From the NCBI GenBank assembly GCA_033085395.1, contig JANQBS010000111.1:58355-122354 (forward strand): a DNA stretch of 64,000 nucleotides, given 5' to 3'. The notes under the pieces were generated by a model that did no database searches, was not told the DNA's origin, and worked only from the letters and a program-made list of their open reading frames with translations. Within the stretch, counting starts at the first letter, position 1. Every line of letters starts with the position of its first letter. The stretch is from Xanthoparmelia taractica. Taxonomy: Eukaryota; Ascomycota; Lecanoromycetes; Lecanorales; Parmeliaceae. The position numbers were made by a program, and so were the translations under genes. Below are positions 56,539-64,000 of this stretch, piece after piece.

Positions 56539-59500
56539 ATTACTTTTTTTCTTTAAGAATTTATTCTTAAATCTAATATAGAAGAAAGAATTAATACTCT
56601 TAGAAGACTTATTAAAACTCTTTAAACTTAATAAGAAAAAAAAGAGAAAGAGTTTCTTTAAGTAGCGCTTCGTATATAGAGTATATAATAAATATAAACA
56701 AAAACAAAGGCGATAGAATATTTAACGCTAGAAATATTTTCTATTATGTGATTTTAATGATGCGTGAAGTAGGTGTTATCGCTACGTTTGATGTACGCGG
56801 CGCGTATAATTCGCGTGTGTTAATAATAGAGTTATTAATAAAAGAATATTAATTTTTAAGAAAATTTTCTCTCTTTATTATATATATTATTATATTTATA
56901 ATATATAACTTATAAGAAGTAAACTTATATTTAACACATATCTTACACGTATTAAATATATTTAAGATATCTTTAAACGTATTAGTCTTTATAGATTTTC
57001 TAGAATTATAGATAATATATAATCGTTATTAATACGTTGTTAGCTCGTTTAGTATTTTATCGCGACATAATTCGTAGAATTATTCGTTAACCTTATTAAG
57101 AACTCGTATTCGCGTTACGTTCGTCGTGCTTACGAGCACGACTTCGAGAAATATAAGATAATATTTAACTTCGAGAACAATATGCTAATAAAATATTTAG
57201 TCTACGCTAAGTCGCGCTTTAATTACGTTATAATAGATTAATATAAAGACTTCGAATATTTAATATATATTAAACGATCGCTATTTTAGATTCTTAAGTA
57301 TTATAAGATTATTATAAAAATAAATTATATATTTAGACTTCGTCGTCGATTCGAAATCACGATAATTAACGACCTTAAATTAAATAATTCTAAATATATT
57401 ATAATACTTTAATTAATAAATATTATTAAGATATACGAGAAGATTCTTAACGTATATTAGCGAGTTATCGATCGCTTCGACGGCGTAAAGAAATTGAATA
57501 CTCTAAGTATTTAAGTTAATTAAGTTAAGTTCCTTCGCGTAATCTCTATTATTCTTATAAGAATTTTAAATATATTACGCTATAGCGTATATATTTTTAC
57601 GATTTATATCGATTTTAAACGCGTTTAATATATATTAATATTAATTTTAGATAAATCTTTTTATCTTAAATCTATCGATAGCGAATTTTAGATTCGACGA
57701 TAATAATAAGAATAAAGAAGATAATAAAGAGAGAGATAAGAATAGCGACGAGAACGGTTCTACGTCTTTTAAGAGCTTTTAACTCGTTATATTATTATTA
57801 ATAAATAAAAATCTAGACGCTCTCTCTATCTTTTTTATCGATAGTAATTTCCTCTTCTTTAATAATTAAAAATCTTATATTCTCTCGCGTTTATTATTCG
57901 AGAAATTAGAGAGTCTCGTCGTGAATTCGAAGAAGAAGTCTCGTGATATATTAATAAAAGGGTTTTAATATCTAGCGTTTCGAGTGTATTTATTCTTTAT
58001 TAAGTCTATGAATTGTTTTTTACTCGTTTATATTATTCTATATAATAGAAGTTTTTCATCGTCTTTCGAAACGCCATTAGCTTTCCTTAATCGTTTTAAT
58101 ATTATTATTTATTACAATAATCCGAGGTTCGACTCCTTATAATTAAGTTTCTTTATTTTTAAGCTCTCTTTTTTTTAAAAAAAAATAGTTAGTCTTCGAG
58201 CTCTTTTTTTAATATACGTCTCTTATACTCTTCGTTCTCATAATTCGTACTTATTAAATTTATTAATTATATCTTACATATTATCTATAGCTTCTTTATT
58301 AAGTTATTCGTTATATTCTTTAAAATAATCTTTTTATTAAATAAAATATTTTATCTCGCTCTTTTAAGTATATTTCTTACGTATAAACTTTATCGAGTAT
58401 TCTTCGTCTTCGTTCATAAGCTTAGAAATAAAATATTTAAAATATTTAAATTCTTTAATCTTCGTTAATACGATTTTAATAATAATATATAAAAAACGAG
58501 ATAAATTCGATAGATTAATAATAGTTATAATCGATACGCTTACTTTTCGATATATTTTTATATTTAAAAGAAATTAATTAGCTTATTAGAAAGTTTTTTA
58601 TTTAATCTCTTTTATTTTAAATTCTTTATAAAAAGTATAATAAAATTATTACAATTAAACGTTTACGATTTATAATTCTTATTATAAGACTTTGTCTGCG
58701 ATTTCTATACGCTTTATTAATATCTCTTAAGCTCTTATCGAATTATATTAATTTCTTTAATACGTTCTTTCGCTACGAGTATCCCTCTCTTAATAACGCT
58801 ATTCTTAGCGATTAGCTTAAGTTTTAATTAATAATTATATATTACGAGAAATAAATTATAATCTATCGTTTTATACTCGCTTTAATAATATATAAATTTA
58901 AGAATAAAAGATAATACTTAGTCTACGCTTTATATATAATTAATAATAGACTTTTAATTAAAACGTATTTATAAAGATAAATTCTCGATCTATAATAATA
59001 TCTTTAAATACTTTATATCGAAGTATAATTTCTTTTATAAATAATTTCTCGAGTTATATCGTATTAATTATCTTATTAATTAATAGATATCTTATTATTT
59101 TAATATATCTATTTATTATTATATAAATCGTATCGTAAACGCGATTTTTACGCTTACTTAATAAAAGATTTATTATAAAGTTTATCGTAATTTTTCTTTA
59201 TAATTTAATAAATAGCGAAAGCGTATTTAACTTATTATAAAAACGATAGCGTTTTACTTTTACACGTTAATAGATATTTTATATATAAATATACTCTATA
59301 ATATCTACTTTTATATTATTTTAATAATATTTTCTATTTATTAACTCGAGTGTCTTATTAATATCGAAATATCGCGTTATAAAATTATCGTGATAGCGCT
59401 TTAATAGCTCTTCACGAACTAAGTCTTCTTTAAGAATATATAATTTATTATTATATCTTAATAGTTTTTAGCTATCTTAAGTTTAAGCTTCGACGCTTCG

Positions 59501-62500
59501 CGTTTATCTACTTTACGCTTTATTAGCTTTATATTATTTTAAAAAAAGCGTTCTCTTATTAAAGTACTTTTATAAGTTTATAAATAAGCTTATTATTTAT
59601 ATTATATATTATTTTATTAATTATTAATATCTCGGCAATTAAGCGTGAAATAAGTTATTTATAATTAATAGTCTTAATAATAAGATTAAGTCGTTTATTA
59701 ACTTCGTTATATTTATATTAAATAAGCGTCTCGCTTAAGCTCTCTTTAATTCGAGATTAAGATTCTTTAAGTCTTATAAAATATATTATATTTAAATAGA
59801 TTTCTTATATTATTATAATTATTAAATTTCTAAGCGCTATCTTTTTTATAGACGCTTTTTTTCGCGAATTAATATTTAAGAGACTCTTATTTATACTTAG
59901 ATCGTTTAATATTATAGAGTACTTACGATTAAGATTATATTACTTATACGTATAGCTTACGCTATTCTCGTATACTATTTTAATAATAGTAAAAATAGAA
60001 TTCGAAAGATATTCGATTTTGATTAGTTTCTATTATAGCGTAGAAAGAAGTTTATTAATCGCGTTTTTTCCGTTTTTATAATCGAGTTATCTCGATAACG
60101 CATTAGCGGGATTTATTTTACTTAATCTAGACGAAATTAAGAAATCGTAGAAAAATAATTTTATTACTTAATAAGCTTATTTATTATTTAATATCAACTA
60201 TTTTATATAATATTTTAATAAGATAAAAACTTTTTTTAAATGATAGCGTTAATGCTTAAACGTCTTTATAATCGCAAGAAGTTCTTAATTATATATTTTA
60301 TAATTACACTACGCGTCGATTATCTTTCTCGAATAAAAAGCGACGAAATATTATTAATTATTTATATATAATTAAGTTAATATATATATTAGATTAAATA
60401 AAGAAGTATTAATCTTAATTCAAATTAATAATTAAGAATTAAAGTATTTTAAGAGAGGCGTATCTATAAAGATTATCTTTAGCTTTTAAAATATATACTT
60501 CGCGACTTCGAGTTATAGAAAGAGTCTCAACTTAATATTTTTTTCGCTTTTTTTAAAAAGTTTTATTAAAGAGATTATAATCTAAGAATAATAATAAATA
60601 AATTTTTAATAGAAGTTTATAAATCTTAGAAAGACTTATATATTATAATAACTCTTTAATTTTAATTATTTTTAAATTATAATTATTCTACGTTTATTTA
60701 TTACGACGTCGATAATAGATATTATAAATTAAGAAATTTTACTTTAATAATAAAGAATTCGCATTTCTTTAGACTTATATAAAGATCGTATCGTCGAAGT
60801 TAATCTAATATTTATTTTTCGAATTAAAATAGATAAGAATATTATTTAGATTTATCACGTAGAAACGATTTATTAATCTCGTTAAAGTCTTATTAATATA
60901 AGCTTAAAAGATTATTAAAATATTTATTAATTCGAATAATATTATTATATACTCTAAATAATTATAATAAGTCTAAAACGTTATTTTTCACTTATTATTC
61001 TTACGAATTCGTATTCGATAATAAGCGTTCTTTAAATCGAATTTTATATATCGCTTAATATTATTTAAATAATTAAGCGTCTTATTAATTAAGAATAACG
61101 AATAATAATTTTTAATAATTATCTTATTTAATTTATAATAGTCGATATATAAATATAATTCTTTATTTTTCTTCGAAATAAATAAGATAAAAACTTTTAT
61201 TAAACTCGTAGAATATTTAATTTAATTCTTTATTAAAACTTCGTCGAGATAGATTCTTAATATCGTAAGCTCGACGCTAAATAAATTATATAGCGAGTTA
61301 AACGAAGACTTCGCTATCGTTTTAATAGCGTGATTATAATTCTTATATAACGAAAGTCGTTCTATCTCTTTCGATAAGAATATATTTTTATATTCTTTTA
61401 ATTTATCGAGAAGCTTCTAAATAATCTTCGCGCTATCTATTTAAATATTCTATACTCTCGCTATATTATAGATATATTTCTTTTACGTTAGAAGATTCAC
61501 TATAATTAAAATATAAAGAGTCTTATAATCGTTTAAAGTATTAATAAATTATTAGGATTTTAAAATCTTAAGTAACTACTTTTTAACTTCGAAACGCTAA
61601 GTCTAATCAACTATATCTATCTTAATATCTTTATCGATTAAAGTAAAAAGATCGAGTATTATTAAGAATCTCTCTTTATTAATAATATAGAATATATATT
61701 CGTAATATTTAATATAATCTTAATTATCTCGCAATCAATACGTTATTAAATAAATATCGTAATAATATATTAACTTATTATTTATTTAAATCGATTTTAA
61801 TAAAGAATTATTAATTTTAATTAGATTATATTTAAGTGTAAAGCGCTACTTAAGTATTTTTATCTCGATATCGATATTAAAATAAAATTTATCGAAAACT
61901 AGCGACTCGTCTTAATTTTTTAGAAATATCTTATTCTTATAAATTAATAATAAGATCGATACTATTTCTATTTTTATTCTCGTCGCTACGAAGTCTTCGA
62001 TAAGAATTTATCTTTTCTCGACGATTTTATCGCGTATAGTTTATATTTATTAATAAATTCGACTGAGATCTTATTAAGATTACTCGTTTTTTATTTCTTC
62101 GATTTAATGTAAATATTAATATAATAACTATACTTCTTATAATTATAATATTAAATCTTGCTAAGATTCTTCGACTTATTATCTTTAAACTTATCGTCTT
62201 TAAATCGTTTACTATTCGAATAAGATTTATTTTATTTTTATAACAATTACGTTTCATTATTATTTTTATATTAAAATTCTAATTTTCTCGATTTTAATTT
62301 CCTTAAAAGATAAAAGTATTCTTAATTTTATTTTTTTATAAGAAGAATTTTATTTTCTTATATTATTTTTTAAGTGTATTATAAGCGTTAATAGCTCGTC
62401 TCGCTTTATTAATATTATCTAAATATCGATTAATTTATAATAAAGTTCTAGACGAAGCTTCGTGAATAAATAATATACTTATTAATTCTTAATATAGAAG

Positions 62501-63410
62501 TTTATTTATATCTTTAGAGATCGAAGATAGTTATTAAATTAACGTACTATTTAATTTTATCTCTATTGAATATTAGTGTATTATTAAGCAACGTCGAGAT
62601 CGTGATTTATCTGGTTCTTAATTTAATTTAATAGAAAATCGATAAACTTCTATTAAATATAATAATAATTTAAATACTTATTTTTCTTATTAATTTAGAG
62701 CTTTTTTTAATTATTATTAAGAAATTAATATATTTAAAGAATTTTATTCTTTTCGATAAAGAAATTTTTCGATATAAGATAAAATATATTATTAATCTTT
62801 CGTACGAAGTTACAATATTCTCTAATCGATTTATTATAATAAATTAATAATTTTTTTAATCTAATTAATTTGCGAGATTACGAAATAATATTATTAAGTT
62901 TAAGATTAACGTTAGCGATTTATTTCGTATCTCGAGTTATAGATAACTTAAGTATATTATCTTCGTTATTACGACTATAATTTATAGATATTTAATCTTA
63001 TTTAAGTATATTAATTTCTACTTTAAGAAATTCGAGTCGACGCTATTATACGAGTTAATCTCGTTTGCGAGTAACGCGCGCGATTCTTTTGTTTAAAATA
63101 AGTATATTTTATTTATTTATATCTTACTCTTCATTAGATATACTTTTTTAATTATTATTAATATTATTTTCGTTATTATTATTATCGCTCGATTCTTTAT
63201 TAAGATTATTATCGATAACTTTAATACGAATCTCTATATTAAGATCTAAAATATAATTTAATTCTTTAAATTAAATTATAATAATATTTTAATTCGATAT
63301 TATATTCGATAATAAGAATTCGTTTTAAGGCCGCGACGTCTACGCTTTAATTATAATTATTATATTAATTTCGAATTATTATCTCTATGAAGAATTAAAA
63401 GAATTAGAAT

Positions 63411-63638
63411 TATTAGACTTAATCTTAGATTAGAGTCTTAGAGTTATATAATAATATAAAATTAAAAAGATATATATTTTATATATAGATCTAATAATAA
63501 GATTAATTCTTAAGAAAGAAGAAAAGAAAACTTAGGGAGATCGCTTGTTTAAGCTTGTTCGCCAAGGGTTCGCCAAGTATACGTATGTCAAGCGATTTAG
63601 AGTCCCCTCGCTTGGGGCCTAAGACTCCATTCCTAACA
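63411..63638 (-). repeat. 5' LTR (element orientation)
   Basis: 228 bp, beginning TATTAGACTT and ending CATTCCTAACA on the plus strand. The right half (63540-63638) is unusually GC-rich for this block and retains the unmutated CTAACA end. Confidence 0.92.
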
Positions 63639-63643
63639 TAAAT

Positions 63644-64000
63644 CGACTATAAGAGATCTAAATACTTTAGAATATAATCTATTATATTAATCGACTAGTA
63701 ACGTAACGAATTAATTTAAGACTATTTTAAATTTTTAGAAAGATCTCTTATTATAATAGATCAATCTTAATATACAATATAATTATATAAGTGCTATTAA
63801 TCTTCAAATAATATCGAAAAGTCGTCTTAAGAACGCTCTCCTTAGAATTACGATCTTAGCGATAAATAATAGAAAATCGATCGCTAACTCGAGCTCGCGA
63901 TATAAGATTATCGCCCGATTTAGAAGTACGGGTCGGAAAGGTGTGGTATCTGTTGAACATAGTCGTTTTCAACTTTTTTTCAACTTTTTTTAAAAAATTA
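63644..64000. repeat. Continuation of the 700-bp tandem repeat
   Basis: Sequence such as GACTATAAGAGAT (63646) and AATAATAGAAAA..CTAACTCGAG (63866-63893) resumes the unit interrupted at 56305 and matches 55600-55900. The last 70 bases become less AT-rich (GGGTCGGAAAGGTGTGG), so the right boundary of this relic is near the window end. Confidence 0.65.

Larger units (their letters stand above)
56311..63638 (-). mobile_element. Complete Ty3/gypsy-type LTR retrotransposon, RIP-inactivated
   Basis: The element is 7,328 bp including two 228-bp LTRs, flanked by the 5-bp direct repeat TAAAT (56306-56310 and 63639-63643). Orientation is minus: translation of the complement of about 61041-60825 gives FDLKNAYYRIRIR, then a stop-interrupted stretch, TRLINRF and NNILIYF. 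This follows the Ty3/gypsy reverse-transcriptase pattern (AYHRIRI to YLDDILIY), with every mismatch and stop explained by C-to-T or G-to-A changes. A polypurine run (minus AAAGAAAAAAAG) sits directly inside the left LTR, as expected for the 3' end. No ORF above 76 aa survives, so the element is dead. Confidence 0.9.

Noticed and set aside
62027..62257. 76-aa minus-strand ORF in the AT-rich block
   Set aside because: Composition is Ile/Asn/Arg/Lys only as expected for RIP-mutated DNA; it lies inside the dead retrotransposon upstream of the RT region.

Overview
The window is nuclear DNA of a filamentous ascomycete (Pezizomycotina). This follows from compact genes with several 45-110 bp GT-AG introns, from fungal-specific families (SAT4-type rhodopsin-domain membrane protein, HET domain, NB-ARC/TPR NLR, CYP53 benzoate hydroxylase, PIR-repeat wall protein), and from a 10 kb AT-rich block carrying the hallmarks of repeat-induced point mutation (RIP). 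The species cannot be named from the sequence. All exon structures below were hand-built by matching splice sites and codon phase.

Layout. 0.6-1.9 kb: a five-exon 2-oxoglutarate/Fe(II) dioxygenase. 4.8-6.05 kb: a SAT4/Pth11-type rhodopsin-domain membrane protein. 7.3-12.5 kb: a housekeeping stretch, all on the plus strand, with an SH3BGR/thioredoxin-fold protein, the spliceosomal/decay protein LSM2, and the SNM1/PSO2 interstrand cross-link repair nuclease. 12.7-17.8 kb: a Ser/Thr-rich surface protein, a PIR-motif GPI-like wall protein, a CxxC-rich protein and a small unknown protein. 19.8-26.9 kb: a multi-pass membrane protein, a 308-aa unknown protein and a 321-aa protein with an HExxH motif, separated by long gene-poor stretches. 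27-30 kb: simple and tandem repeats. 30.1-32.2 kb: an MFS transporter related to the PHO84 group. 35.7-36.6 kb: a doubtful low-complexity ORF.

37.4-41.6 kb holds two tandem P450 genes on the minus strand. One is a very clear CYP53 benzoate para-hydroxylase (bphA-like). The other is a CYP52-clan hydroxylase with a single-base frameshift in a homopolymer. 42.5-47.9 kb holds a full NLR (serine-hydrolase-like domain, NB-ARC, eight TPRs) followed by a stand-alone, truncated paralogue of its hydrolase domain. The NLR has glycine where the catalytic serine should be; the truncated paralogue keeps the serine. 48.5-50.6 kb is an APC-family amine/amino-acid permease. 51.3-53.4 kb is a frameshifted HET-domain gene whose 5' end runs into the AT-rich block.

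53.5-64 kb is RIP-degraded repeat DNA. I could delimit a complete 7,328-bp Ty3/gypsy-type LTR retrotransposon: two 228-bp LTRs ending TG/CA-type, a 5-bp TAAAT target duplication and a recognisable reverse transcriptase in minus orientation. It is inserted into a roughly 700-bp tandem repeat. The NLR, orphan hydrolase and HET genes next to this block form a plausible non-self-recognition neighbourhood undergoing decay and duplication.
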